DNA from: JAFHCF01 sp048497495
GTDB lineage: Bacteria > Pseudomonadota > Alphaproteobacteria > Rhizobiales > Ancalomicrobiaceae
Assembly: GCA_048497495.1 (NCBI GenBank)
Contig: JAFHCF010000271.1
Span: 1 to 46,937, forward strand
DNA: 46,937 nucleotides
Direction: 5' to 3'
Below the pieces are notes generated by a model. That model saw only the letters and a list, made by a program, of their open reading frames with translations. It had not been told where the DNA came from and did not search any database. The first letter of the stretch is position 1. Each line of letters begins with the position of its first letter. The position numbers and the translations under genes are program-made. Shown piece by piece: positions 25,906 to 34,180 of the stretch.

Positions 25906-25926
25906 GGCGGCGGCTTCTGAAACGAA

Positions 25927-25954
25927 AAGGCCTCGGGATCGCTCCCGGGGCCTT
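25927..25954. terminator. Hairpin after DUF3422, between convergent genes
   Basis: AAGGCCTCGGGA (25927-25938) and TCCCGGGGCCTT (25943-25954) form a 12-bp stem with one mismatch and a TCGC loop. The A-rich side before it gives a T tract on the minus strand, so it suits the cytochrome gene as well as the DUF3422 gene. Confidence 0.65.
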
Positions 25955-26012
25955 CCGATTTCGCGGGATGGGCCTCGTCGTCGCCGCGAGGCGCCGCCGT
26001 CGGCCCGTCCGA

Positions 26013-26417
26013 TCACTTCTTCTTGCCGTCGGCGCCGAAGGAGACGAGGTAGGCGGCGACGTTCTCCGCCGTGGTCTTGTCGTCCTTGAAGCCGGCGAAG
26101 GCCATCTTGGTGCCCGGGTTGAACTTCTTCGGGTCGCCGACGTATTCGACGATCAGCGCCTCGGTCCAGGTCTTGCCTTCGTCGCCCATCTTCTTGAGGT
26201 CGGCGCCGTAGCCCTTGAAGGTGTCGATCGAGGCCATCTTGCGGCCGTCGATGCCGTTGAGCTCGGGGCCGACCATGTTCTTGGCGCCCTCGCCGATCCG
26301 GTGGCAGATCTTGCACTTGGAATTGAACTGGGCTTCACCGGCAGCGGCGTCGCCGGCGTAGGCATTGCCGGTGGCGGCGGCGAAGCCGAGGGCGGCGAGC
26401 ACGAGAACCTTCTTCAT
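26013..26417 (-). CDS. Periplasmic class I c-type cytochrome
   Basis: This is a 134-residue cytochrome c2/c552-like electron carrier. A signal peptide of about 21 residues (MKKVLVLAALGFAAATGNAYA) directs it to the periplasm. The haem-binding motif CKICH is at residues 35-39, and the distal methionine is probably that of NPGTKMAFAG. The C-terminal helix (AENVAAYLVSF) is standard for the family. GGAG lies eight bases before the ATG at 26417. No partner oxidase or reductase gene is adjacent. Its closeness to lutABC is suggestive but not evidence of a link. Confidence 0.92.
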   Translation of the reverse strand: MKKVLVLAALGFAAATGNAYAGDAAAGEAQFNSKCKICHRIGEGAKNMVGPELNGIDGRKMASIDTFKGYGADLKKMGDEGKTWTEALIVEYVGDPKKFNPGTKMAFAGFKDDKTTAENVAAYLVSFGADGKKK

Positions 26418-26774
26418 TTCTTCACTCCGATGGCGTGGTGATCGGGACGGAATTTCGGTCGACACCTCATATGCGACGTCGCTGTGCGTTCATATCAGGA
26501 AATTAGATCAATTCGAGACCCTCGAGCCCGGCTTTTTCGGTCGTGGGGTCGTCGCGGGTCGACGGGCGCGGCGAAACGAGCACCGACCGGCGGCGTCCCG
26601 CCGACAGGTTCCTGATCTCCGATATATATCTGATATCCAATATCTATCCGCCTCCGGACGGCCACGACGGCGGCGGATCCTGGCGAAGTCGTTGCAAAGC
26701 CGTCGATCTGTGGCACTCTGTCGCACAAGGCACTCGCCGCAGACAAGGCGAGGCCATCAGGGCGAGGTATGGAC
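26418..26774. promoter_or_regulatory. Divergent spacer with AT-rich palindromes
   Basis: This 357-base spacer lies between the cytochrome gene (leftwards) and the DUF2189 gene (rightwards). It contains two adjacent dyads, GATATATATC at 26621-26630 and GATATCCAATATC at 26632-26644, in a short AT-rich island. They look like a regulator-binding or promoter region. No reading frame here is convincing. Confidence 0.45.
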
Positions 26775-27569
26775 ATGACAGAACTCTTGGCAGGCGACGC
26801 GCCTCCCGGAATCGAATCGATTGAACCGCAGATTCGCGCCATCACCGTGGATGACATCTCCGCGAGCCTGGCGGGCGGCTTGCGCGATTTCAGAGCCGCG
26901 CCGACCTTCGGGCTTCTGGTCGGGGCGGTCTATGCCCTCGCCGGCAACCTGCTGTTCTGGGTCGCCGCGTCCTTCGACATGTTGTTTCTCGCCTATCCGC
27001 TCGCCGCCGGTTTCGCTCTGATCGCGCCCTTCGCCGCGGTCGGCCTCTACGAGACCAGCCGACGACTGGGGACCGGCGCGCCGGCGACGATCGGCCGGCT
27101 GATCGGCGCGGTGCCGGCGCATGCGCGCCGCGAACTCGGCTACATGGCGCTGGTCACCGCCTTCGGGCTGATCGGCTGGATCTATGCCGCCGGCTTCGTC
27201 TACGCGCTGTTCTTCGGCCTGAGGCCGCTCGACTACACCGACATCGTCACGGCGGTGGTCTCGACCCCGCGCGGCATCGCCTTCCTGATGGTCGGCAACG
27301 TCATCGGCGCGGTGATGGCGACGGTGATCTTCTCGGTCAGCGTCATCGCCTATCCGATGCTGCTCGATCGCGACATCGACTTCGTCACCGCGATGATCGC
27401 CTCGATCCGGGCGGTGTTCGCCGCGCCGATGGTGATGCTCGGCTGGGGCATCTTCGTCGGGACCCTGTTGGCGGTGGCGATCCTGCCGATGTTCCTCGGG
27501 CTGGTGGTGGTGCTGCCGTGGCTCGGCCACGCCACCTGGCACCTCTATCGCCGCGCCGTCGACGTCTGA
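26775..27569 (+). CDS. DUF2189 integral membrane protein
   Basis: This 264-residue inner-membrane protein matches the DUF2189 family of unknown function. About six hydrophobic segments are visible, including FGLLVGAVYALAGNLLFWVA, PLAAGFALIAPFAAVGLYE, YMALVTAFGLIGWIYAAGF and VMLGWGIFVGTLLAVAILPM. The family signature is in the loop GLYETSRRLGTGAP and the YPMLLDRDIDFVTA block. The second in-frame ATG (26775) is chosen because GAGG lies seven bases before it; the first ATG at 26769 would have GAGG almost touching it. A strong hairpin follows. Confidence 0.85.
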   Translation: MTELLAGDAPPGIESIEPQIRAITVDDISASLAGGLRDFRAAPTFGLLVGAVYALAGNLLFWVAASFDMLFLAYPLAAGFALIAPFAAVGLYETSRRLGTGAPATIGRLIGAVPAHARRELGYMALVTAFGLIGWIYAAGFVYALFFGLRPLDYTDIVTAVVSTPRGIAFLMVGNVIGAVMATVIFSVSVIAYPMLLDRDIDFVTAMIASIRAVFAAPMVMLGWGIFVGTLLAVAILPMFLGLVVVLPWLGHATWHLYRRAVDV

Positions 27570-27611
27570 CGCCGAGCCTGCGGTATCCGACGATCGCCGC
27601 CACCGATGGAA

Positions 27612-27652
27612 AGACCCCCGAATCGCGTGCGCCGCACCCGATTCGGGGGTCT
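27612..27652. terminator. Strong bidirectional hairpin terminator
   Basis: A perfect 14-bp stem, AGACCCCCGAATCG (27612-27625) with CGATTCGGGGGTCT (27639-27652), encloses a loop that itself can pair GTGC with GCAC. It lies between convergent DUF2189 and L,D-transpeptidase genes. Confidence 0.75.
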
Positions 27653-27690
27653 CTTCACGTGTGGGGCCGGGGTCTTTCCCGGCGTGGCGG

Positions 27691-28428
27691 TCAGAGTACC
27701 ACCACCCGAGTGCCGACGCCGACGCGGCCGTAGAGATCGGTGACGTCCTCGTTGCGCATGCGGATGCAGCCGGAGGAGACCGACTTGCCGATGGTCCAGG
27801 GCTCGTTGGAGCCGTGGATGCGGTATTCGGTCGAGCCGAGATAGAGGGCGCGGGCGCCGAGCGGATTGGCGGGGCCGCCCTCCATGTGGCGCGGCAGGTC
27901 GGGGCGGCGCCTCAACATCGCCGGCGGCGGGGTCCAGTCGGGCCATTCCGCCTTGCGGGTGATCTTGTGGGTGCCGGCCCATTGGAAGCCCGGCCGGCCG
28001 ACGCCGACGCCGTAACGGCGCGCCTTGCCACCGGGCTCGACCAGAAAGAGGTGGCGCTCGACGGTGTCGACGACGATCGTGCCGGGCGCCTGCTTGCCGT
28101 CCCAGGCGACCTCGGTCGGCAGAAACTTCGGATCGATCTCGTCACCACCGCGCCGCGTCGGTCGCGGATCGATCGCGGCGACGCGTTCGCGCGGCGGCGC
28201 GTAGCGGCTCGCCCGAGGCTCGGGCGCCGGCATCGGCGCATAGACCACGGGCCCGGTCACGCCGCGATAGCTCGGCCGCAACTGCATGGTCCAGGGTTCG
28301 GCGAGGTCGGGAGAGAGCACCACCGGCGGACGTGTGCCGTAGCGGCTCTCGGCGGCGGCGGAGGTCGCGCCGCCGAGGAGGGCGGCGGCGGTGAGCGCGC
28401 TCGAAAGCAGAAGGATCGATCGGGTCAT
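27691..28428 (-). CDS. L,D-transpeptidase (ErfK/YbiS/YcfS/YnhG family)
   Basis: This is a 245-residue envelope enzyme that makes 3-3 peptidoglycan cross-links or attaches proteins to peptidoglycan. A signal peptide is seen at residues 1-27 (MTRSILLLSSALTAAALLGG, then SAAA). The YkuD catalytic domain occupies about 115-245, with IVVDTVERHLFLVEPGGK at its start and the active-site block IHGSNEPWTIGK then SSGCIRMRNEDV, where the cysteine is the nucleophile. The middle region (about 45-100) is proline-rich. The start at 28428 is chosen for the signal peptide; the frame is open to 28533 without it. No strong ribosome-binding site is seen. Confidence 0.92.
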   Translation of the reverse strand: MTRSILLLSSALTAAALLGGATSAAAESRYGTRPPVVLSPDLAEPWTMQLRPSYRGVTGPVVYAPMPAPEPRASRYAPPRERVAAIDPRPTRRGGDEIDPKFLPTEVAWDGKQAPGTIVVDTVERHLFLVEPGGKARRYGVGVGRPGFQWAGTHKITRKAEWPDWTPPPAMLRRRPDLPRHMEGGPANPLGARALYLGSTEYRIHGSNEPWTIGKSVSSGCIRMRNEDVTDLYGRVGVGTRVVVL

Positions 28429-28779
28429 CGTCGTACTCGGAACTGGGGACGGGTCAACACCATGCCGCCACATCGCCCTCCCCCGGCGCGCGTACATCCG
28501 CACGCCGGGTTCGACGAGACGTCGGCATCTCACCTCAGACTGCGCGCAGGCAGCGACCGAATGGTGAACGAAATGTCGCGGGAGGCGATCGACGCCGGAA
28601 AGGTTTCGTCATGGTTATCTTTCGGTATACGGCGGAATTCCTCGATCGAACGTTTCTCGACCGCATCGAGGCGCGGTCGCGACGATCGACACGCGGCGGC
28701 GCGGAGAACGATTCCTTAAGGACGACCGGCTAACCATCGGCAGAACCGAACGGCAGTTCCATGAGGCACAGAGGCATCG
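28429..28779. other. Divergent spacer between L,D-transpeptidase and CheZ-like genes
   Basis: This is a 351-base region with moderate G+C and no convincing gene. A less GC-rich part near 28605-28640 could hold promoters, and GAGG at 28771-28774 is the ribosome-binding site for the CheZ-like gene. Nothing else is identifiable. Confidence 0.4.
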
Positions 28780-29481
28780 ATGGCCGCGAGAAAGATGTTT
28801 CGCATTGAGGCGATCGCCAACGCCAACTCGGGGAGCGGGGACCGCGCCGAGGACCGCCATCGCGAACTCCTCGCCGAGGTTCGTTCGCTGAGGGCGCTGG
28901 TCCAGCCGACCCAGGAACTGGGCGAGAAGGCGCTCGAACAGTTGCGCCGCGATCAGCAGGAAGCGCGCAAGATCAAGTCGGAGATGGATCTCATCTACGA
29001 GGCGATCAATCGCACCAAGCGCGAGATCGCCACCCTCCACGTCTCCGGCTGCAACGGGCAGGAACTGTCGCGGGTCACCAACGAGCTCGACGCCGTCGTC
29101 TTCGGCACCGAGCAGGCGACCGAGACCATCCTGACGGAGGCGGAGGCGATCGACGAGCGCGCCAGCACCCTCGTCGCCAAACTCAAGGGCGACGATCAGG
29201 GCCTCGCCTCGGACATCCAAGAGCACACGATCGTCATCTTCGAAGCCTGCAACTTTCAGGACCTCACCGGCCAGCGTATCACCAAGGTGGTCAATACCCT
29301 GCGCTTCGTCGAGGAACGCATCGTCAAGATGATGGACATCTGGGGCGGGGTGGAGAGCTTCAAGGAGATCGAGGTCGAACTCGAGCACCGGATGGGCGAC
29401 CAGTCGCTGCTCAACGGCCCGGCGCTCGGCGAGGACGTCGGCATCGCCTCCCAGGACGACATCGACGCGCTGTTCGCCTGA
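28780..29481 (+). CDS. CheZ-like protein phosphatase (paralogue 1)
   Basis: This 233-residue, mainly helical protein resembles CheZ, which dephosphorylates CheY-P in chemotaxis. The middle is a long helical hairpin (residues about 25-185). The catalytic-type motif is IFEACNFQDLTGQRITKVV (about 151-169), whose Gln in FQD corresponds to the CheZ catalytic glutamine. The C-terminus ends in SQDDIDALFA, which matches the amphipathic CheY-binding tail of CheZ. It is far from any receptor or CheA gene in this window. A second copy of the family is at 46244-46912. GAGG lies about six bases before the ATG, and an intrinsic terminator follows. Confidence 0.85.
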   Translation: MAARKMFRIEAIANANSGSGDRAEDRHRELLAEVRSLRALVQPTQELGEKALEQLRRDQQEARKIKSEMDLIYEAINRTKREIATLHVSGCNGQELSRVTNELDAVVFGTEQATETILTEAEAIDERASTLVAKLKGDDQGLASDIQEHTIVIFEACNFQDLTGQRITKVVNTLRFVEERIVKMMDIWGGVESFKEIEVELEHRMGDQSLLNGPALGEDVGIASQDDIDALFA

Positions 29482-29506
29482 GAGTGGCGACAGACACCGA
29501 CGATCG

Positions 29507-29534
29507 CGGGCGCTTCGGCGCCCGTTTTCATTTT
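29507..29534 (+). terminator. Intrinsic terminator of the CheZ-like gene
   Basis: CGGGCGC (29507-29513), TTCG loop, GCGCCCG (29518-29524), then TTTTCATTTT. This is the clearest factor-independent terminator in the window. Confidence 0.85.
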
Positions 29535-29593
29535 GTTCACGGTGCGATATTTTGTCCGCGACGAATCGAGCGGCGCTATCGCGGAGGCCAGCC

Positions 29594-30241
29594 ATGACCG
29601 AGGACATCGCCGCCGACACCGGCCTCGCCGCGGGAAGCGACGGCGTGACGCGCTGCTGGTGGCCGGGTGTCGACGAACTCTACCGACGTTATCACGACGA
29701 GGAATGGGGCCGGCCGGTCGCCGACGACGTCCGCCTGTTCGAGAAGCTCTGCCTTGAGGGTTTCCAGTCCGGCCTGTCGTGGCTGACGATCCTGAGGAAG
29801 CGCGAGAATTTCCGCCGCGCCTTCGCCGGTTTCGATCCGCGGAAGATCGTCGACTTCGACGAACAGGACATGGACCGGCTCCTGTCGGACGCCGGCATCG
29901 TGCGCCATCGCGGCAAGATCGAAGCGGTCCTCGGCAATGCGCGCAAGTGCCTCGACCTGATCGACGAGAAGGGCTCGCTCGCCGGCTTCGTCTGGGGCTT
30001 CGAGCCGGATCCGGCGAGCCGGCCGGCGCGGATCACCAAGGCGGCGGTCTGCGCCATGGCGACGACCAGGGAATCGACCGCGCTCTCCAAGGAACTGCGC
30101 AAGCGCGGCTGGGCCTTCGTCGGCCCGACCACGGCCTATGCCTTCATGCAGTCGATGGGGCTGGTCGACGACCACCTCGAGGGCTGCGCCGTGCGGGCCG
30201 CGGTGGAGGCGGAGCGCGCCGCCTTCGTTCGGCCGCGGTGA
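29594..30241 (+). CDS. tag: DNA-3-methyladenine glycosylase I
   Basis: Tag removes 3-methyladenine from alkylated DNA as the first step of base excision repair. The 215-residue protein has the family's zinc-binding residues: Cys and His in RCWWPGVDELYRRYHDEEWG, and His and Cys in VDDHLEGCAVR near the end. The helix-hairpin region LFEKLCLEGFQSGLSW with the TILRKRENFRRAF block forms the active-site cleft. The ATG at 29594 is chosen since GGAGG lies six bases upstream; an earlier in-frame start at 29552 is unlikely. Confidence 0.95.
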   Translation: MTEDIAADTGLAAGSDGVTRCWWPGVDELYRRYHDEEWGRPVADDVRLFEKLCLEGFQSGLSWLTILRKRENFRRAFAGFDPRKIVDFDEQDMDRLLSDAGIVRHRGKIEAVLGNARKCLDLIDEKGSLAGFVWGFEPDPASRPARITKAAVCAMATTRESTALSKELRKRGWAFVGPTTAYAFMQSMGLVDDHLEGCAVRAAVEAERAAFVRPR

Positions 30242-30353
30242 GGTCGGCGGCGGGCGATTTTGACCTCCGCCTCGTCTTCTCCATAGTGCCGGTGCATCGA
30301 TCGGCCTCGGTCGAATCGATCGACCGCCCCTTCCGCGAGACGAGCCAGAACCG

Positions 30354-31208
30354 ATGTCCGACCCCGACGCCCACCCCGCGCCCAGGCCCCACGCCCTCGC
30401 CGAGGGTCCGCGACCCGGGATCGATCGGCGCGCGGTGCTCGCCGGCCTCGGCGGGGCGGCGGCGGCCTCGACGCTCGGCGCGCCGGCCCTCGCCCAGGAG
30501 GGAGAGCCGCCGCTCGATCCGCGCATCGCCGTCGACACCGTCACCTTTCAGGTGCGCAAGCGCGTCTTCAAGGGGCATCTCGAGCGGCAGCGGGTCGGGG
30601 GAAAGCGGCCCGGCATCCTCCTGATCCCCGATCAGCGCGGGTCGGGTCCCTTCTGGCGCGGCCTCGCCCGCCGCTTCGCCATGGACGGTTTCATCGTCCT
30701 GGTTCCAAACCTTCTCGCCCCCTACGACCTGCCGGAGGATTCGGACGAGGGGGTCAACCTGATGGCGCGGATCATCCCGGCCGAGCACCAGCTCGCCCTC
30801 GACGCCGCCGCGGACCTCCTGAACAAGCACCCCGAGTGCAACGGGTCGATCGCGGCGGTCGGCTTCCTCTGGGGCGGGCCCTACGTCATGCAGTTCGCCA
30901 TCGCCGGCACCCGGATCAAGGCCGGAGTCGCCTATTATTCGACCATGCCGGCGCCGGACCGGGCGGCGGCGATCAAGGTGCCGATGCTGTTCCACTGGGC
31001 GGAGAACGACCCACGGACCGCGCCGCAGATCGAGATCCTGGAAAAGAAGATGATCGGCGCGGCGCGGGTGTTCGAATCCTGGGTCTATCCCGGGCTGACC
31101 GGTCCCTTCGCCTCCGAGCCGGGAACCCGCGCCTACAATCGCGAGGCCGCCGACGCCGCCTACGATCGCACCGTGGTCTTCCTCAAGCGCCATCTCGGCG
31201 GCGGCTGA
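30354..31208 (+). CDS. Exported dienelactone-hydrolase-fold protein with lost catalytic residues
   Basis: This is a 284-residue alpha/beta-hydrolase of the dienelactone hydrolase family. A twin-arginine-like signal is visible (DRRAVLAGLGGAAAAS, residues 24-39, cleavage probably after ALA at 48), so the folded protein is likely exported to the periplasm. The nucleophile elbow, normally GFCWGG, reads GFLWGG with Leu172 in place of Cys. The acid Asp219 remains (WAENDPRT), but the catalytic His position in YPGxxHxF reads YPGLTGPF, Gly250. Two of three triad members are therefore missing, and it may be a binding protein rather than an enzyme. It is convergent with the GT39 gene. Confidence 0.82.
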   Translation: MSDPDAHPAPRPHALAEGPRPGIDRRAVLAGLGGAAAASTLGAPALAQEGEPPLDPRIAVDTVTFQVRKRVFKGHLERQRVGGKRPGILLIPDQRGSGPFWRGLARRFAMDGFIVLVPNLLAPYDLPEDSDEGVNLMARIIPAEHQLALDAAADLLNKHPECNGSIAAVGFLWGGPYVMQFAIAGTRIKAGVAYYSTMPAPDRAAAIKVPMLFHWAENDPRTAPQIEILEKKMIGAARVFESWVYPGLTGPFASEPGTRAYNREAADAAYDRTVVFLKRHLGGG

Positions 31209-31217
31209 CGACGGTCC

Positions 31218-32747
31218 TCAGCGGCGCGGATCACCATGAGCGCCGGTCAGCAGGTAGACGGTGTAGCTGTCGACGACATGGCCCGCGACGGCGCGGTCGC
31301 GGGTGCCGAGGTTCTCGACCCGGTCGAAGCGATCGCGGATGCGGGCGACGGTGTCGCGGCGGGCGCGGGTGACGAAGAGCGCCGGTTGCGACAACATCGC
31401 CGGATCGGGCGGCGCCAGATGGGCGTAGCGCTCCGCCTCGCCGAGTTGGACGACCCGCGACGGGCCGAGCCGGCTCGAGAACTGGCCGGCGAGCGTATAG
31501 GTCGGCACCGCGATCCAGGCGGCGCCGGTTTCCCGCCGCAGCGCCTCGATCTCGTCGGCGAAGCCGTCCCAGCCGCGCATCTGCGCCGTCGGATCGCGTT
31601 CCGGCGGCAGCACCACCAGCGGCGCCACGGCATGGAGATAGAGGAGCGCCGTCAGGGTGAGGCCGAGCGGCGCCACCAGGCGAGCGGCGGCGCCGGCGAG
31701 GCGCGCCGGAGCGCCGGAGAGGGCGGGAATCGCCGGCACGGCGCGCGCCGCCATCCAGGCGAAGCCGGCATAGAGCGGCGCCGGCCAATTGCCCTCGACC
31801 CCGCCGTGGAACGAGTGGAAGAGGAGATAGGCGAGGAAGGGCGCGGAAGTCGCGATCACCAGTTGGGCGCTCTCGTCGCCGCGACGCCGCCATCCGACCG
31901 CCGCCCGCCACAGGCCCCACATCGCGAGGGGCGCGAGCGGCAGGCCGATGAGCAACCACTGGACCCCGAGGAGTTCCAGAAACTTCTCCGGTCGCAGCCC
32001 ATGGGGCACGGTGCGGCCGAATTGCTTGTGGAAGGAGATCCATTGGTGATCGGCGTTCCACAGGACCACCGGCGCGAAGATCGCGAGCGCGACGGCGCCG
32101 CCGACCCAGAGCTGCCAGCTGCCGAACCAGACCCGCGTCCGGCGCGAGCCGACGAGCCAGACGAGGATGCCGAGGCCGAGGAAGAGCACCGAATATTTCG
32201 AGAAGAGGCCGAGGCCGGCGGTGACGCCGACCACCAGCCACCAGCGCGGATCGCGCGAGGCGGTCAGTTCGGCGAGCGCCCACAGCGTCGCCCCCCAGAA
32301 GAACACCGAGGGCGTGTCGGGGGTCATCAGCACCGAGCCGGCGCCGATCAGGAGGGTGGCGTTGAACCAGACGGTGGCGCGGGTGGCGATGGCGCGACCG
32401 TCGAGCACCGCCACCGCCCGCCACAGCAGGAGCGAGCCGACGAAGGTGGCGAGCGGCGAGAACAGGCGCAGGCCGAGCGCGGTGTCGCCGACGAGTTCGC
32501 GCCCCGCCCGGATCATCCAGGCGACCATCGGAGCGTGGTCGTAGTAGCCGGCCTGGAGCTTCAGCGACCACAAGCGATAATAGGCCTCGTCGTCGGTGAG
32601 CCCGGCGGAGGCCGCGACCGCCAGGCGGATCGCGAGAAGCCCGGCGAGGCCGGCGACCAGCAGCATCGGCGGCAGCCCGACGCCGTCGCGAGGGACGGCG
32701 CCGGCGCGCGTCGGCGGGCTCGGAGGGGCCGTCACCGACCGCCTCAC
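31218..32747 (-). CDS. Glycosyltransferase family 39 (ArnT/PMT-like) membrane protein
   Basis: This is a 509-residue polytopic membrane enzyme of the GT-C superfamily that would transfer a sugar from a polyprenyl-phosphate donor to a lipid or protein acceptor on the periplasmic side. The first periplasmic loop holds the acidic motif SAGLTDDEAYYRLW (about residues 48-61), the expected metal/catalytic site. HAPMVAWMIRAG and LMTPDTPSVFFW follow in the family order, and about 11-12 membrane segments precede a C-terminal soluble domain. The start is a GTG at 32747 that overlaps the stop of the upstream GT2-GtrA gene by four bases, so the two are translationally coupled and probably act in one pathway. 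Confidence 0.88.
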   Translation of the reverse strand: MRRSVTAPPSPPTRAGAVPRDGVGLPPMLLVAGLAGLLAIRLAVAASAGLTDDEAYYRLWSLKLQAGYYDHAPMVAWMIRAGRELVGDTALGLRLFSPLATFVGSLLLWRAVAVLDGRAIATRATVWFNATLLIGAGSVLMTPDTPSVFFWGATLWALAELTASRDPRWWLVVGVTAGLGLFSKYSVLFLGLGILVWLVGSRRTRVWFGSWQLWVGGAVALAIFAPVVLWNADHQWISFHKQFGRTVPHGLRPEKFLELLGVQWLLIGLPLAPLAMWGLWRAAVGWRRRGDESAQLVIATSAPFLAYLLFHSFHGGVEGNWPAPLYAGFAWMAARAVPAIPALSGAPARLAGAAARLVAPLGLTLTALLYLHAVAPLVVLPPERDPTAQMRGWDGFADEIEALRRETGAAWIAVPTYTLAGQFSSRLGPSRVVQLGEAERYAHLAPPDPAMLSQPALFVTRARRDTVARIRDRFDRVENLGTRDRAVAGHVVDSYTVYLLTGAHGDPRR

Positions 32748-33853
32748 TTGCGCCAGGTGAGGGTGGAGGAGACGGCGTAGTTGAACACCGCGCTCATCAC
32801 CGCGCCGGCGAAACCGGCGATCCAGGGGCCGCTGTCGACCATCTCGAACAGGCCGGTGGCGACGCCGAGGTTGGCGACGGTGCCGAGACTGCAGACGAGA
32901 TAGAAGGTCAACAGACCGGTGACGAAACGCAGGCCGGTGAGGCGGCGATCGCGGTAGGTCAGTTGGTTGTTGAGCATGAAGTTCCAGGTCATGGCGACGA
33001 AGGTGGCGGTGACCTCGCCCCAGCGGAAGCTCATGTCGCCGAAGTGCAGGGCGAGCTTCAGCGCCAGGAGATGGATGACGATGCCCGAGGCGCCGACCGC
33101 GATGAACATCAGGAAGCGGACGGGGACGACACCGCCGGAGAACTTGGAGAAGAGCAGGCCGAGATATTCGGCGGTCACCAGACTGTCGAGCTTCGATTCG
33201 CCGGCGAGGCGCTCGCGGAAGACGAAGGGCAGCTCCACCGTCTTCAACGGCTCCGGCGAGGAGGCGACGATGTCGAGCAGGATCTTGAAGCCCTCGCGCT
33301 GCAGGCTGTCGGCCACCGCCTCGACCTTCTCACGGCGCAGCATGAAGAAGCCCGACATCGGGTCGGAGAGATCGATGTCGAGGAAGCGGCGGGCGAGCGA
33401 GGTCGCCGTCTCGCTGCCCCAGGCGCGCAGCCGCGAGAAGCCGTCGCCCTGCGAGCCGCCCTCGACGTAACGGCTGCCGACCACCAGTTCGGCGCCGCCG
33501 CGAATGGCCTCGAGCATCCTCGGCAGCAAGGCCTCGTCGTGCTGAAGGTCGGCGTCCATCACCGCGACGATGGGGGCCGCCGACGACAGGATGCCCTCGA
33601 CGCAGGCGCCCGACAGGCCGCGACGGCGGACGCGGCGGATGCAGCGCACGCGCGGATCCCGCAGCGAGATCTCCTTGGCCACCCGCCAGGTGCCGTCCGG
33701 GCTGTCGTCGTCGACGAAGATCGCCTCCCAGCGGATGCCGGTGAGCGTCGCGTCGAGCCGGCGCACCAGTTCGGGAACGTTGGCGCTCTCGTTGTAGGTG
33801 GGCACCACGATCGAGAGTTCGGGCGACGGGGCGTCCTGGACGACGGGCTCCAT
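32744..33853 (-). CDS. Polyprenyl-phosphate sugar transferase (GT2) fused to GtrA flippase-like domain
   Basis: This 369-residue protein has an N-terminal dolichol-phosphate-mannose-synthase-like GT2 domain (residues 12-235: IVVPTYNESANVPELV, the DDD of AIFVDDDSPDGTW, and the DAD of AVMDADLQHDEALL). A C-terminal GtrA domain with four membrane helices follows (about 245-366: MFIAVGASGIVIHLLALKL, TWNFMLNNQLTYR, FNYAVSSTLTW). It should make a polyprenyl-phosphate-linked sugar and help move it across the membrane, supplying the GT39 transferase encoded immediately downstream. The start at 33853 gives a typical length. Confidence 0.9.
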   Translation of the reverse strand: MEPVVQDAPSPELSIVVPTYNESANVPELVRRLDATLTGIRWEAIFVDDDSPDGTWRVAKEISLRDPRVRCIRRVRRRGLSGACVEGILSSAAPIVAVMDADLQHDEALLPRMLEAIRGGAELVVGSRYVEGGSQGDGFSRLRAWGSETATSLARRFLDIDLSDPMSGFFMLRREKVEAVADSLQREGFKILLDIVASSPEPLKTVELPFVFRERLAGESKLDSLVTAEYLGLLFSKFSGGVVPVRFLMFIAVGASGIVIHLLALKLALHFGDMSFRWGEVTATFVAMTWNFMLNNQLTYRDRRLTGLRFVTGLLTFYLVCSLGTVANLGVATGLFEMVDSGPWIAGFAGAVMSAVFNYAVSSTLTWRK

Positions 33854-34180
33854 GGAGGTTCTGTTCTTCCGGCGTTGGAGGTTGGGAAGCGCGGCGCGGG
33901 CGTTCGAGAGCCGTGCGACGGCGAGGGCCGCGCTTCACTGTCCGGGCACCGTGGCGGAAATGTGGGTGAAATTCAATGCCGAGGGCCTGGGGCCGGGTGC
34001 GACCCGTTTGCATCACACGAAGATGGTGAAGCCGGCCGCGCGGCGGCCACCGGGAAGGCGTCGGGGAGGCGCCGGCGCCCGCGCGCTTGTCCGTCGCGGC
34101 GATCCGGTCTAGGAACCACGGCATCCCCGCGCGAATTCGCGGGTTTTCGTGTTGGCGAACGACGAACGGCAGGTGGGATC
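33854..34180. other. Divergent spacer between GT2-GtrA and hisS
   Basis: This 327-base GC-rich spacer has no convincing gene, leader peptide or attenuator structure. A weak promoter-like pair (CTTGTCC near 34086 and TAGGAA near 34110) could drive hisS. Nothing else is recognisable. Confidence 0.4.
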
